Below, piece after piece: positions 19,480 through 29,345 of a stretch of 64,000 nt of DNA. How positions within the stretch are numbered: position 1 is the stretch's first letter; each line of letters opens with the position of its first letter. A program made the position numbers and the translations under genes. The stretch is from Skermania sp. ID1734 (GTDB lineage: Bacteria > Actinomycetota > Actinomycetes > Mycobacteriales > Mycobacteriaceae), in NCBI RefSeq assembly GCF_007489285.1, contig NZ_VLIY01000002.1:248001-312000 (forward strand). The letters are read 5' to 3'. Below the pieces are notes generated by a model. It was given only the letters and a program-made list of their open reading frames with translations, was not told the origin of the DNA and did not search any database.

Positions 19480-20263
19480 GGTCGGTCCTTGTGGAGTTGA
19501 TGCGGATCAGGTCTTGGTGGATGGCTTCGACGGTGGCCAGCAGCGGCGGCAGCAGGTCTTTGCGCACCGCCGCGGCCGGGTATCGCGCCGCCTGGGTCGA
19601 GATGTTCGCGGCCGCCACGACGGTGCCGGTGTGGTCGCGGATGGGGGCGGCCAGTGAGCGCAAGCCGGCCTCGAGTTCCTGGTCGACGATGCAGTAACCG
19701 TGGTGTCGAACCCGGGAGAGCTCCTCGCGCAGCGCCTTCGGGCTGGTAATGGTGCGGCCGGTGAGGGGGCTCAGTTCGACCTTCGCGAGGTAATCGGCGA
19801 GATCCGGCGCACTGAGTCCGGCGAGCATCACTCGGCCCATCGAGGTGGCGTAGGCGGGGAAGCGGGTGCCGATGGTGATCGACACCGTCATGATCCGGCT
19901 GACCGGGACCCGAGCGACGTAGACGATGTCGGCGCCGTCGAGGATCGACACCGACGCTGACTCGTTGACCTGTTTAGTGAGCGCCTCGAGGTGCGGGCCG
20001 GCTACCTCGGGGAGGGTCAGGCTGGACAGATAGCTGTAGCCGAGGTCGAGAACCTTGGGGGTCAGCGCGAACAGGGGACCGTCGGCGCGCACGTAACCGA
20101 GCTCGGAGAGCGTGAGCAGGAATCGTCGAGCGGTCGCCCGGGTCAGCCCGGTCACTTTCGCCACGTCGCTGAGTGTCTGTTGCGGATGCTCGGCGTCGAA
20201 CGCGCGGATCACCGACAGACCCCGCGCAAGCGACTGAACGTAATCCGGTGTCGGATCGGTCAT
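19472..20263 (-). CDS. pcaR: IclR-family regulator PcaR
   Basis: This 263-residue protein has an N-terminal winged helix-turn-helix (LSDVAKVTGLTRATARRFLL, about 31-50) and the effector domain signature QELEAGLRSLAAPIRD near the C-terminus. It closely resembles CatR in the same window but sits inside the pca cluster, between pcaD and pcaF with 4- and 8-nt overlaps. PcaR/PcaU-type proteins respond to beta-ketoadipate or protocatechuate. The operators between pcaD and pcaI are the likely targets. Confidence 0.9.
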   Translation of the reverse strand: MTDPTPDYVQSLARGLSVIRAFDAEHPQQTLSDVAKVTGLTRATARRFLLTLSELGYVRADGPLFALTPKVLDLGYSYLSSLTLPEVAGPHLEALTKQVNESASVSILDGADIVYVARVPVSRIMTVSITIGTRFPAYATSMGRVMLAGLSAPDLADYLAKVELSPLTGRTITSPKALREELSRVRHHGYCIVDQELEAGLRSLAAPIRDHTGTVVAAANISTQAARYPAAAVRKDLLPPLLATVEAIHQDLIRINSTRTDHA

Positions 20264-21033
20264 CGACTGTCAGCCTCCTGGACATGCTCGGTGATGAGTT
20301 TCGAAACGTGTTCGGGCTGTTCGACATTCACAAGATGGGCACCGGGATCGAGGATATGCAGTTTTGCATTGGGGATCGCGTCGGCGATGGTGGCGAGATC
20401 CGCCGGCGTGGTGGCTGGGTCCTGCCCACCGGCGATGACCAGCGTCGGCGCCGTGATCCGCCCCAGGTCGCCGCGGCCGTCCCAAGCGGCCAACGCCTCA
20501 CAGCAGCGCGCATAGCCCTCGTTGTCGGTGTCGGCGACCATGGCTCGCGACCTGGCTATCAGGTCCTGGTCGTTCGCGGCCAACCCGGCGCTGAACCACC
20601 GGTCCACCACCGCGGCTGCCAGTGCCGCGGTGCCGTTGGCGCGCACGAACGCCGCGCGGTCGAGCCAGCCCTGCGGCTCGCCGAAGCGGGCGGCCGTGCA
20701 CAGTAGCGTCAGGCTCGACAGCCGGTCGGGCGTATGGCTGGCGAGCCATTGTGCAATGGCTCCGCCCAGCGACAGCCCCACCACATGGGCTGCTTCGAGC
20801 GCGAGTTCGTCGAGCAACGCGAGCACCTCGGAACCGAACGTCGCGATGGTGGAACCGACCGGGGGAAGCGGAGATTCGCCATGGCCGGGCAGGTCGATGG
20901 CAACGACATCGTGCTCGCAGGCCAGGGATTCGACCTGCGGATCCCACATAGATCGCGTCGAGCCGAGCGAGCCAATCAAGACGATCGGCGTGCCCGATCG
21001 CGGCCCGGCGCGGTGGAAGGCAAGGTAAGTCAT
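20260..21033 (-). CDS. pcaD: 3-oxoadipate enol-lactonase
   Basis: This 257-residue alpha/beta hydrolase has the nucleophile S88 in VGLSLGG, an acidic residue in GGQDPAT and the catalytic histidine in GAHLVN near the end. It hydrolyses beta-ketoadipate enol-lactone, the CatC product, to beta-ketoadipate. The family-typical N-terminus includes IVLIGSLGSTRSMWDPQ (17-33). It leads the minus-strand pcaD-pcaR-pcaF unit and is divergent from pcaIJ. The overlap with pcaR is ATGA. Confidence 0.92.
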   Translation of the reverse strand: MTYLAFHRAGPRSGTPIVLIGSLGSTRSMWDPQVESLACEHDVVAIDLPGHGESPLPPVGSTIATFGSEVLALLDELALEAAHVVGLSLGGAIAQWLASHTPDRLSSLTLLCTAARFGEPQGWLDRAAFVRANGTAALAAAVVDRWFSAGLAANDQDLIARSRAMVADTDNEGYARCCEALAAWDGRGDLGRITAPTLVIAGGQDPATTPADLATIADAIPNAKLHILDPGAHLVNVEQPEHVSKLITEHVQEADSR

Positions 21034-21043
21034 GAAACCTCGT

Positions 21044-21132
21044 GTTCGCTATAAGGACTTTCATGCGCAATGCGTACAGAATAGCCGAGGATGTATGTGT
21101 TCGCTATACGAACGATAGTTCATATTACGTAC
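21044..21132. promoter_or_regulatory. Cluster of IclR-type operators between pcaD and pcaI
   Basis: GTTCGCTATACGAAC at 21099-21113 is a 15-bp inverted repeat with perfect 5-bp arms. GTTCGCTATAAGGAC (21044-21058) matches it at 13 of 15 positions. Two weaker copies lie at 21063-21077 (ATGCGCAATGCGTAC) and 21118-21132 (GTTCATATTACGTAC). The layout fits PcaR control of both divergent units. Confidence 0.75.
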
Positions 21133-21142
21133 GACACGAGGT

Positions 21143-21913
21143 ATGCTTGGTTCCATGATGGACAAGGTGATCTCCTCGGCCGCTGAAGCGGTCGCCGACG
21201 TACCGCACGGTGCGTCCCTGGCGGTCGGCGGGTTCGGGCTCGTCGGGGTGCCGGAAGTGCTCATCAACGCGCTCCTTGCTCAGGGCGCCAGCGACCTCGA
21301 GGTCGTCAGCAACAACTGCGGCACCGCCGGATTCGGTCTCGGGGTCTTGCTCGATGCGCACCGGATTCGTCGCACTATCAGTTCATACGTGGGGGAGAAC
21401 AAGGAGTTCGCCCGGCAGTATCTGTCGGGTGAGCTGGAGGTCGAACTCACCCCGCAGGGCACGCTGGCCGAGCGGATGCGCGCCGGGGGCGCCGGTATTC
21501 CGGCGTTCTTCACACCGGCGGGCGTCGGAACCCAGGTCGCCGACGGCGGACTGCCGCTGCGTTACGACGGTAATGGGGGAGTAGCGGTGGCAAGCAAGCC
21601 GAAGGAGACCCGCGAGTTCGACGGCGTGACATACGTCCTCGAGCGAGGCATCGTGACCGACTACGCGCTGGTACACGCATGGAAGGGCGACCGGCACGGC
21701 AACCTCGTATACCGGCGCAGCGCACGGAATTTCAATCTGCCGGCCGCGACCGCCGGTCGAATCACGATCGCCCAGGTGGAAGAACTCGTCGAACCGGGAG
21801 TGCTCGACCCCGACGAGGTGCACACCCCGGGCATCTTCGTGCAGCGGGTGGTTCACGTCGGCAAGGTGAACGTCGGAATCGAGAAGCGGACGGTGCGAGG
21901 AGGCGAGCGGTGA
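21143..21913 (+). CDS. pcaI: 3-oxoadipate CoA-transferase subunit A
   Basis: This is the alpha subunit of a type I CoA-transferase that moves CoA from succinyl-CoA to beta-ketoadipate. The glycine-rich [14 protein letters not shown] stretch near the N-terminus and [14 protein letters not shown] (about 55-68) are typical. The start is uncertain: ATGs at 21143, 21155 and 21158 are all in frame, and a GAGG motif at 21137-21140 is too close to the first, so 21155 or 21158 may be used. It overlaps pcaJ by 4 nt. Confidence 0.9.
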   Translation: MLGSMMDKVISSAAEAVADVPHGASLAVGGFGLVGVPEVLINALLAQGASDLEVVSNNCGTAGFGLGVLLDAHRIRRTISSYVGENKEFARQYLSGELEVELTPQGTLAERMRAGGAGIPAFFTPAGVGTQVADGGLPLRYDGNGGVAVASKPKETREFDGVTYVLERGIVTDYALVHAWKGDRHGNLVYRRSARNFNLPAATAGRITIAQVEELVEPGVLDPDEVHTPGIFVQRVVHVGKVNVGIEKRTVRGGER

Positions 21914-22560
21914 AAAAGCTCACGCGTGACGAAATGGCGGCCCGCGTTGCGCGGGAACTGTCCGATGGGCAGTACGTCAACCTGGGCATCGGGATGCCCA
22001 CCCTCGTGCCGAATCACCTGCCGTCCGACATCGCCGTCGTATTGCATTCGGAGAACGGCGTTCTCGGCGTCGGACCTTACCCTTACGAGGACGAACTCGA
22101 CCCGGAACTCATCAACGCCGGCAAGGAGACCATCACCGTCCTACCCGGTGCGTCCTACTTCGACTCGGCCACCTCGTTCGGCATGATCCGCGGCGGTCAC
22201 GTGGACGTGGCCGTGCTCGGTGCCATGCAGGTCAGTGCGCGAGGTGACCTGGCCAACTGGATGATTCCCGGTCACATGGTCAAGGGGATGGGTGGCGCAA
22301 TGGATCTCGTGCATGGCGCGCGGAAGGTCATCGTGATGATGGAGCACGTCTCCAAGCGCGGTGAGCCGAAAATTCTGCAGCAGTGCACGCTGCCGCTGAC
22401 CGGAATGCGTTGTGTGCAAAGAATAGTCACCGACATGGCGGTTCTAGATGTCACGGCTGACGGATTGCGGCTCGTCGAAACAGCACTCGGTGTCACCGTC
22501 GACGAGGTGCTCGCAGCCACCGGCGCGCCCGTCGACACGAGCGCGCTCATCGCTGCTTAA
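21910..22560 (+). CDS. pcaJ: 3-oxoadipate CoA-transferase subunit B
   Basis: This 216-residue beta subunit carries the catalytic glutamate E48 in HSENGVLG, which forms the glutamyl-CoA intermediate. [16 protein letters not shown] (23-38) is the family N-terminal signature. The GTG at 21910 overlaps the pcaI stop (GTGA) and follows an AGGCGAG site. With PcaI it activates beta-ketoadipate for PcaF. The 3' end overlaps a convergent gene by 14 bp. Confidence 0.92.
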   Translation: MKKLTRDEMAARVARELSDGQYVNLGIGMPTLVPNHLPSDIAVVLHSENGVLGVGPYPYEDELDPELINAGKETITVLPGASYFDSATSFGMIRGGHVDVAVLGAMQVSARGDLANWMIPGHMVKGMGGAMDLVHGARKVIVMMEHVSKRGEPKILQQCTLPLTGMRCVQRIVTDMAVLDVTADGLRLVETALGVTVDEVLAATGAPVDTSALIAA

Positions 22561-23074
22561 CGGGGTTTACTCCCAGCCGCTCGAAGTAGTTCGAGATCGC
22601 GGTGGCAGTCCAGCCGTGCGTTTCCGCCAACCCAGCGGCGATCGTGTGCAGGTAGGGCTGTGATGGCCGTCGCCAGGCCACCGATTTTCGGCCGTGCTGG
22701 CCGGTGAAGGTGAGCATCGGAAATCCTTGATGCATACCGATTTCGAGCAGCCGGTCATAGACGGGTGGCTCTTGGGCACGGAGATCCGCGAACTGCTCGT
22801 TGGTGATCAGGTAGGCGCGCGCGGGCGTGGGCCCGGGGATTTCGGGATCATAGAAGGCGCGGCCGCCACCCCATGCGCGCGATTCGCCCGCGAAGAACAG
22901 CGACCCGGGCAATGTGATCGGGAGCGATGCCCGGGGTGGACTCGCATCGCGGGCACCTACGTAGGTCAATGTCGCGCCCGGCGGGCAGCCGCCCTCCAGA
23001 TAGCACGCGAACCGGGCTATCGACATGTTGGAGGCGTAGGCGACGTACCAGGTGTAGTCGCCGTTGGTCCGCAT
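22547..23074 (-). CDS. Gamma-glutamylcyclotransferase-like protein
   Basis: The 175-residue protein has an early [10 protein letters not shown] motif (residues 9-18), followed by [13 protein letters not shown]. It also carries [13 protein letters not shown] and the [11 protein letters not shown] stretch. This YASNM plus GG pattern resembles small gamma-glutamylcyclotransferase-like proteins, which in actinobacteria are often labelled histone deacetylase without support. The ATG at 23074 was chosen because it lies just before the conserved motif; GTG codons upstream are possible. Substrate is unknown. It is convergent with pcaJ and divergent from the DUF1990 gene. Confidence 0.65.
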   Translation of the reverse strand: MRTNGDYTWYVAYASNMSIARFACYLEGGCPPGATLTYVGARDASPPRASLPITLPGSLFFAGESRAWGGGRAFYDPEIPGPTPARAYLITNEQFADLRAQEPPVYDRLLEIGMHQGFPMLTFTGQHGRKSVAWRRPSQPYLHTIAAGLAETHGWTATAISNYFERLGVNPVKQR

Positions 23075-23251
23075 CACCTCAACGTAGACCACGCCTGCTC
23101 TATGGTCATAGCAGCCGAAGCGACGACAAATGAAGGGGGAGTGGGTGCCCAGTCTGGGAAGCCGGATGATTCCGGTGGTGACCCCGACATCGGAAGGTCG
23201 GCAGGCACGTGCGGTGATCGTTGACCGCCTGACCGAGGCAAAGGGGTCGTA

Positions 23252-23809
23252 GTGGCTAGCCGTCGAAGCGTCACGCCGCTCGACCCCACTGCGATTGCGA
23301 GGCTTCGGGCCGCCGACTTCACCTACTCCGGGGTCGGCGCAACGAAAATCCAATTCCCCGTTGGCTATCACCATGCACGCCGCGAGGTATCCGTCGGCGC
23401 GGGCGAGCGGCGGTTGCGTGACCTGGGCGAAGCGATTCTCGGTTGGCAGGTTCAGCTGGGCTCGGGGTTGCGAGTTGCCAGTTCGGCGCCGCGAGTCGAC
23501 ACCGACGAAGTGGCTCTAGTTGGGATCGGTTTGGGACCGCTGCAAGTGATGGCTCCGGTGCGCGTTGTGTACGTCATCGACGAACCGGGTCAACGGTACG
23601 GATTCGCCTACGGCACGCTGCCCGGTCATCCGGTGGCCGGTGAGGAGATGTTCTGCGTCGAACGTCAACCGGACGACACCATTGTCTTTGTCGTGACCGC
23701 ATTTTCGCGTCCGGACACGCTGCTGACAAAGGTCGCGGGACCAATGGGCAGGATCGGGCAGCGCGTGATGGCGGCGCGGTATATACGCGCCATGCGCTAC
23801 TGGCACTGA
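23252..23809 (+). CDS. DUF1990 family protein
   Basis: The 185-residue protein fits DUF1990. The N-terminal part contains DFTYSGVGAT (22-31), and the family hallmark AYGTLPGHPVAGEEMF lies at about 119-134, followed by FVVTAFSRPDTLLTKVAGP. The fold of this family is thought to be START-like, but its function is not known. The start is a GTG at 23252. Its 3' end is 7 bp from the convergent methyltransferase gene. Confidence 0.8.
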   Translation: MASRRSVTPLDPTAIARLRAADFTYSGVGATKIQFPVGYHHARREVSVGAGERRLRDLGEAILGWQVQLGSGLRVASSAPRVDTDEVALVGIGLGPLQVMAPVRVVYVIDEPGQRYGFAYGTLPGHPVAGEEMFCVERQPDDTIVFVVTAFSRPDTLLTKVAGPMGRIGQRVMAARYIRAMRYWH

Positions 23810-23816
23810 TCAGGGG

Positions 23817-24632
23817 CTATCGGCGACGTGCGGTCATCGCCAGAGTGGTGAAGCGAACCGTGATGTGATCTCCGATGGCGTCGATGGCCGCTCCGACGCC
23901 GTCGGAGATCTGAGCCAGTGCGTCCGTCGAAAGTCTCGTGAGCATGCCGGTGGTCGCGAGCAGATCGAGCCACTCGTCGCGGGTGTAGGCGCGTTCCCAC
24001 TCGAGCTGGAAATGCTCTGGTTCCCCAAAAGCGTTCGTCTGCCCAACCGCGTCGCCGAAGTGGATGTACATAGCGCGGTAGGCATTGGCTGGGGTCGGTG
24101 GGCGCTCGTCGCCGGTCACTTGTGCAGCACCAAAAGGCAGATCTGGTGCAACGCGCTGCAACACCGTTCGGAGGGCATCCGAGACCGGGGGCGGTGGTTC
24201 GAAGACATGCGCAAACAGCGCGAGAATGCCATGCGGACGCAGTAACTGGGCGGCCTTGACCGCGCCCGCAACCGGGTCGACCCAGTGCCAGGCCTGGCCG
24301 GAAACCACAGCGTCAAAGCTGCGGTTAGCTGGGTCCCACTCCTCGAAACGACTCACTTCGACGTCGATGCCCGTGGTCCGCGCGAACTCGGCCATGCGTC
24401 GGTCGGGATCCACACCGAGGACGCGACATCCGGCGGCGTGGAACTGTCGGGCCTCGATCCCCGTCCCACAGCCCACATCGAGAACGTCGCGACCCGGAAA
24501 CGTGCGCACGATGCGGTCGATCAGTCCCGCGGGGTACGCGGGTCGGGCGCGGTTGTATCGCTCCGGATCGACGCCGAACGACTCCGCAATCTCGCGGGCG
24601 CGATGCGATTGGTTCGACTGGGGCCCCGTCAC
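23817..24632 (-). CDS. Class I SAM-dependent methyltransferase
   Basis: This 271-residue protein has the Rossmann SAM-binding motif DVLDVGCGTGIEA (about 50-62), followed by the acidic VDPD at the end of strand 2. GQAWHWVDP near 113-121 is typical of the UbiE/Coq5-like group. It starts in overlap (4 nt) with the upstream sirtuin gene, so the two are probably co-transcribed. The methyl acceptor cannot be read from the sequence. Confidence 0.85.
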   Translation of the reverse strand: MTGPQSNQSHRAREIAESFGVDPERYNRARPAYPAGLIDRIVRTFPGRDVLDVGCGTGIEARQFHAAGCRVLGVDPDRRMAEFARTTGIDVEVSRFEEWDPANRSFDAVVSGQAWHWVDPVAGAVKAAQLLRPHGILALFAHVFEPPPPVSDALRTVLQRVAPDLPFGAAQVTGDERPPTPANAYRAMYIHFGDAVGQTNAFGEPEHFQLEWERAYTRDEWLDLLATTGMLTRLSTDALAQISDGVGAAIDAIGDHITVRFTTLAMTARRR

Positions 24633-25315
24633 GGGTTCACCTGCGCGAGGAGTGCCGGCAACGCGGTGGCCGCGGTGGCCCGCCAGCGAATGTCCACCTG
24701 ACTAGATGCTTCCGTCTCTGCTGGATTTATTTCGGCGACGCTCGCGCCATTGCTTTGGGCGAGCTGAGCTAAACCTGCTGCGGGATAAACGATTCCGGAT
24801 GTCCCAACGACAATCATCAGATCACACCGCTGCGCGGCATCGATCGCTCGTGCGAACGCGTCTTCCGGCAACATCTCGCCGAACCACACCACGCCCGGCC
24901 GAATGAGACCGCCGCAGGCGCACTTCGGGGGTGGTACGCGTTCGCCCGTGGGTTCTTCGACGTCAGCGGGATACGGGGTATGGCAGGAGTCGCAGTATGG
25001 GGTGAGGAGGCTGCCGTGCACGTGAATGACGTTGGTGCTGCCCGCGCGCTCGTGCAGATCATCGACGTTCTGAGTGACTATGCGAATGTCTTGAAACTTC
25101 GACCATGTGGCGAGTGCGAGGTGACCGGCATTGGGCTCGGCCGTCTGCAACATGGCACCACGCTTCTGATACCAGGCCCACACGAGCGCCGGGTCTTCTC
25201 GCCATGCTTCCGGAGTGGCTAGCGTCATCGGGTCATACCGCGCCCACAGTCCGGTCTGGGCGTCCCGGAAGGTCGGCAGACCGCTTTCGGCCGACATTCC
25301 CGCGCCCGTGAGCAC
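24629..25315 (-). CDS. NAD-dependent protein deacylase (sirtuin)
   Basis: The 228-residue frame carries GAGMSAESGLPTFRD (about 4-18), TQNVDDLHERAG, the catalytic histidine in HVHGS, a zinc site of two Cys pairs (CDSCH and CACGG), and VVGTSGIVYPAA. These fit a class III/SIRT5-like sirtuin that removes acyl groups from lysine using NAD. The GTG at 25315 is the only standard start after an in-frame TAG, yet 12 further in-frame residues (LVEKARTARSIT, from a CTG at 25351) look like the normal beta-strand lead-in. A rare start may therefore be used. Confidence 0.88.
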   Translation of the reverse strand: MLTGAGMSAESGLPTFRDAQTGLWARYDPMTLATPEAWREDPALVWAWYQKRGAMLQTAEPNAGHLALATWSKFQDIRIVTQNVDDLHERAGSTNVIHVHGSLLTPYCDSCHTPYPADVEEPTGERVPPPKCACGGLIRPGVVWFGEMLPEDAFARAIDAAQRCDLMIVVGTSGIVYPAAGLAQLAQSNGASVAEINPAETEASSQVDIRWRATAATALPALLAQVNP

Positions 25316-25378
25316 GGTGATACTGCGTGCGGTGCGGGCTTTCTCGACCAGAGTGGGCGGGACCTCTATAACCGCAGA

Positions 25379-25543
25379 CTAATCCTGTGTCGGCGCTGCT
25401 GTTCGGACGTGCGTCCATCGGCCGCCGGAAGTCAGTCGCCATTCCGTTGGATTGTCCTCGACGATGATGTGGTCATCGCGCAGCCAGAAGGTGGCATCTG
25501 GATCCCAGCCGCCGAGAACGGTGGCGCCGGGTTGGATGGTCAT
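25379..25543 (-). CDS. Possible small protein (54 aa)
   Basis: The ATG at 25543 opens a frame with a plausible composition (GGWDPDATFWLRDDHIIVED within it) that ends just upstream of the sirtuin. There is no clear ribosome-binding site and I do not recognise a family. It lies between the sirtuin and rox on the same strand. Treat it as a hypothetical protein. Confidence 0.35.
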   Translation of the reverse strand: MTIQPGATVLGGWDPDATFWLRDDHIIVEDNPTEWRLTSGGRWTHVRTAAPTQD

Positions 25544-25649
25544 TAGCGGTCGAGTATCTGGGAGAACCGCACTGGATGTCCAAGAATGAGGCCGCACGCG
25601 CCGAATCCCTCGCGTCGGCGGCGAAGAGTGGACACCGAGTGCACAGAGG

Positions 25650-27095
<1,446 letters not shown>

Positions 27096-27149
27096 TCAAC
27101 GGATTTCGCAGGCATTTCACCTTGGTCCGCAGATTCTGCCGCAGGACCC

Positions 27150-27168
27150 GGGTCTTGCCGCAAGGCCC
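27150..27168. promoter_or_regulatory. Rifamycin-associated element (RAE)-like inverted repeat
   Basis: GGGTCTTGCCGCAAGGCCC is a 19-bp imperfect palindrome in the 115-bp gap between rox and a divergent monooxygenase gene. Its reverse complement, GGGCCTTGCGGCAAGACCC, fits the RAE described upstream of rifamycin-inactivating genes in actinomycetes. Confidence 0.75.
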
Positions 27169-27201
27169 CGGTTGCGTTGTATGGTGAAGAAGGGAGGGAA
27201 A

Positions 27202-28350
27202 GTGCTGGGCAGTGCAGTAGTTGTCGGCGGCGGCATCGGCGGCTTGTCGACAGCGGTCGCGTTGCAGCGGCGGTCGTGGCAGGTCACGGTGTTCGAACGC
27301 CGGCCGGCGCTTTCCGAGTCTGGCGCTGGAATCACTCTGTGGCCCAATGCATTACGTGCGCTAGATGCACTCGGCATTGGAACGCGTATCCGTGGACTCG
27401 GACTGGCGCAAAGCTCGGGAGGGATGCGCGACAGTGATGGCCGCTGGCTTGTCCGCACCGACACAGCCGCACTTGCCAAGCGGTTCGGAGACGGAATCAT
27501 CGTTCTGCAGCGCAGTGAGCTACTGACCGCGTTGCGGCAGGCTTGTACCGACATAGACGTCCGAGTGTCAACCGAAGTGCGCGGCGTTGACGCAAACGGC
27601 ACTGTGACGCTTGGCTCCGGTGATCGGATGCAAAGCGATGTCGTCGTGGGCGCGGACGGTGTGTGGAGTGTTGCACGCCAAGCAGTTTGGCCCGATGCAG
27701 CCGTTCGTTCGACCGGCATGCTTGCTGCACGGCTGGTCGGTCGGGTTGGCGATCCCGCGTCAGTTGAAGGTGGAGAGAGCTGGGGCGCAGGGGATTACGC
27801 CGGCGTGGCACCATTGCCCGACGGCCGATTCTATGCCTACCTCGTCGTGCCGGTTACTGCTGAAGTGCCCACAGAGGCCGATGCGGCTCTGTGTTGGTGG
27901 CAGCGGCGATTTTCCCGCTGGCACGCCCCGTTCCCAGAGCTATTGGCAAACTTAGAACCGTCACAGTTGCTCTGCAACGAGATCTTTGAGTTGAAGCAAT
28001 TGCCGACGCTAGCGCACGGTCGGGTCGCGCTCGTTGGCGACGCCGCGCACGCCATGACTCCGAATTTGGGGCAGGGCGCATGCCAGGCACTGGAGGACGC
28101 CGTAGAACTCGGCTCTGCTCTCGGCGTCCCGGGCGGCGTGGACGTCATGCACAAACTGGCCGTATACAACAAGCGGCGGCTCGCCCGTGTGCACAAGATT
28201 GCCAGGCGGTCGCATAGCGCCGGGTTAGCTGCGTCGTTGCGGGGACGCGTACCGACCTCAATTCGCAACACAGTTGTCAGGGCGTTGCCCGCTGCCGCGA
28301 CCATGCGCGCTTTCGACACGGTCGTTGACTGGCACCCGCCGTTGGACTGA
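27202..28350 (+). CDS. FAD-dependent monooxygenase (salicylate hydroxylase-like)
   Basis: This 382-residue class A flavin monooxygenase has VVVGGGIGGLSTAVALQRR near the N-terminus, VVGADGVWSVARQ in the middle and LVGDAAHAMTPNLGQGACQA near 285-304. The pattern resembles salicylate/6-hydroxynicotinate-type hydroxylases and other small-molecule monooxygenases. The GTG at 27202 has a GGGAGGG site directly upstream and is preferred to the ATG at 27181. It is divergent from rox and shares the RAE-containing gap, so rifamycin-linked expression is possible. Substrate is unknown. Confidence 0.85.
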   Translation: MLGSAVVVGGGIGGLSTAVALQRRSWQVTVFERRPALSESGAGITLWPNALRALDALGIGTRIRGLGLAQSSGGMRDSDGRWLVRTDTAALAKRFGDGIIVLQRSELLTALRQACTDIDVRVSTEVRGVDANGTVTLGSGDRMQSDVVVGADGVWSVARQAVWPDAAVRSTGMLAARLVGRVGDPASVEGGESWGAGDYAGVAPLPDGRFYAYLVVPVTAEVPTEADAALCWWQRRFSRWHAPFPELLANLEPSQLLCNEIFELKQLPTLAHGRVALVGDAAHAMTPNLGQGACQALEDAVELGSALGVPGGVDVMHKLAVYNKRRLARVHKIARRSHSAGLAASLRGRVPTSIRNTVVRALPAAATMRAFDTVVDWHPPLD

Positions 28351-28379
28351 CGGCACGCCGCAAACTAGGCGCCCTCGCG

Positions 28380-29018
28380 TCAAAGATCAGGACGGACGGT
28401 GCGGATCGCCGCGGCCACCAAACGAACGATTTCCTCGACCAGCTCGGCTCGCGACAATTCGATTCTTCCGTCCAGCCAATCACTGATGGCCTGTGCCGCC
28501 CCGACGATGAGAACCACCGCGGCCATGTCCAGACGAATGCGTTCTTTTTGACTCACTCGGATGTCTGCGACGACGCCGTCGATGAGCATCGCTGCGATCG
28601 CGTGCTCAGTCCGGTCGACGGTGTCGGTGCGTTCGTCGCCGCCCATCATGTCGACAAACAGCCGGGCGTTACGCGGATCCGAGATGAGAACCGAGACAAC
28701 GCTTTCGACCACCTCTTGCACCCGGCTGAGCATGTCGGTGGCCGGCGTCGTCAGCGCCGTCCGGGCGGCCGCCGTGACTTGCTCGACAAGCCGATCGCCG
28801 AGGGCGACAAATAAATCATTGCGGGTATGAAAGTTCTCGTAGAAGTATCGCTTCGACAAACCGGCTCGTGCGATGACGTCATCAACGGTGACCGAGGCTC
28901 GACTTCCTTCCGCGAGCGCGCTCAGACCTGCGTCGAGCAGAGCATCGCGACGCTGCCGCACCCGCTCCGCTGCACTGACTCCCCGGAACGGTCGGACCAC
29001 GGCTACTGAATCGTTCAC
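28380..29018 (-). CDS. TetR-family regulator next to the P450 gene
   Basis: This protein of about 212 residues has a TetR N-terminal helix-turn-helix. The motif reads VDDVIARAGLSKRYFYENFH and is preceded by RRDALLDAGLSALAEG. The rest is a variable ligand-binding domain. Start options are the ATG at 29051 and the GTG at 29018; the latter gives the more usual N-terminal length. A perfect palindrome lies just upstream (29059-29078) in the gap to the divergent P450 gene. The protein probably represses itself and perhaps the P450. Confidence 0.83.
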   Translation of the reverse strand: MNDSVAVVRPFRGVSAAERVRQRRDALLDAGLSALAEGSRASVTVDDVIARAGLSKRYFYENFHTRNDLFVALGDRLVEQVTAAARTALTTPATDMLSRVQEVVESVVSVLISDPRNARLFVDMMGGDERTDTVDRTEHAIAAMLIDGVVADIRVSQKERIRLDMAAVVLIVGAAQAISDWLDGRIELSRAELVEEIVRLVAAAIRTVRPDL

Positions 29019-29058
29019 TGTTTCATGTTGACACACGGCTTCGAGCAGCATAGCTTTT

Positions 29059-29078
29059 TAGGAACTGATTAGTTCCTA
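29059..29078. promoter_or_regulatory. Palindromic operator for the TetR/P450 pair
   Basis: TAGGAACT-GATT-AGTTCCTA has perfect 8-bp arms with a 4-bp centre. It lies between the TetR gene and the P450 gene, the usual position for a TetR operator. Confidence 0.7.
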
Positions 29079-29345
29079 GTATTGCCCTGCGGGGGCGCAG
29101 GGGAGTAGGTCGCGCGGAAATTGGTGAGCACCACAATCTTCGAGCAAGGAGTTAGGACGTGAGAAAGATCATCGACGGCGCACGCCGAATTACGATGACG
29201 AGATGGTTGGCATGACGCCTGAGTGCCCGGCGGCGCCTGGCGTGCCAGGTCATGTCTTGTCGCCGAACGCGGGTGCCGATCGATCTCCCTGAATTCCAGC
29301 TATGACCCAGGACATCTTCACATCATCAGAAGGCGGACGAACCCC

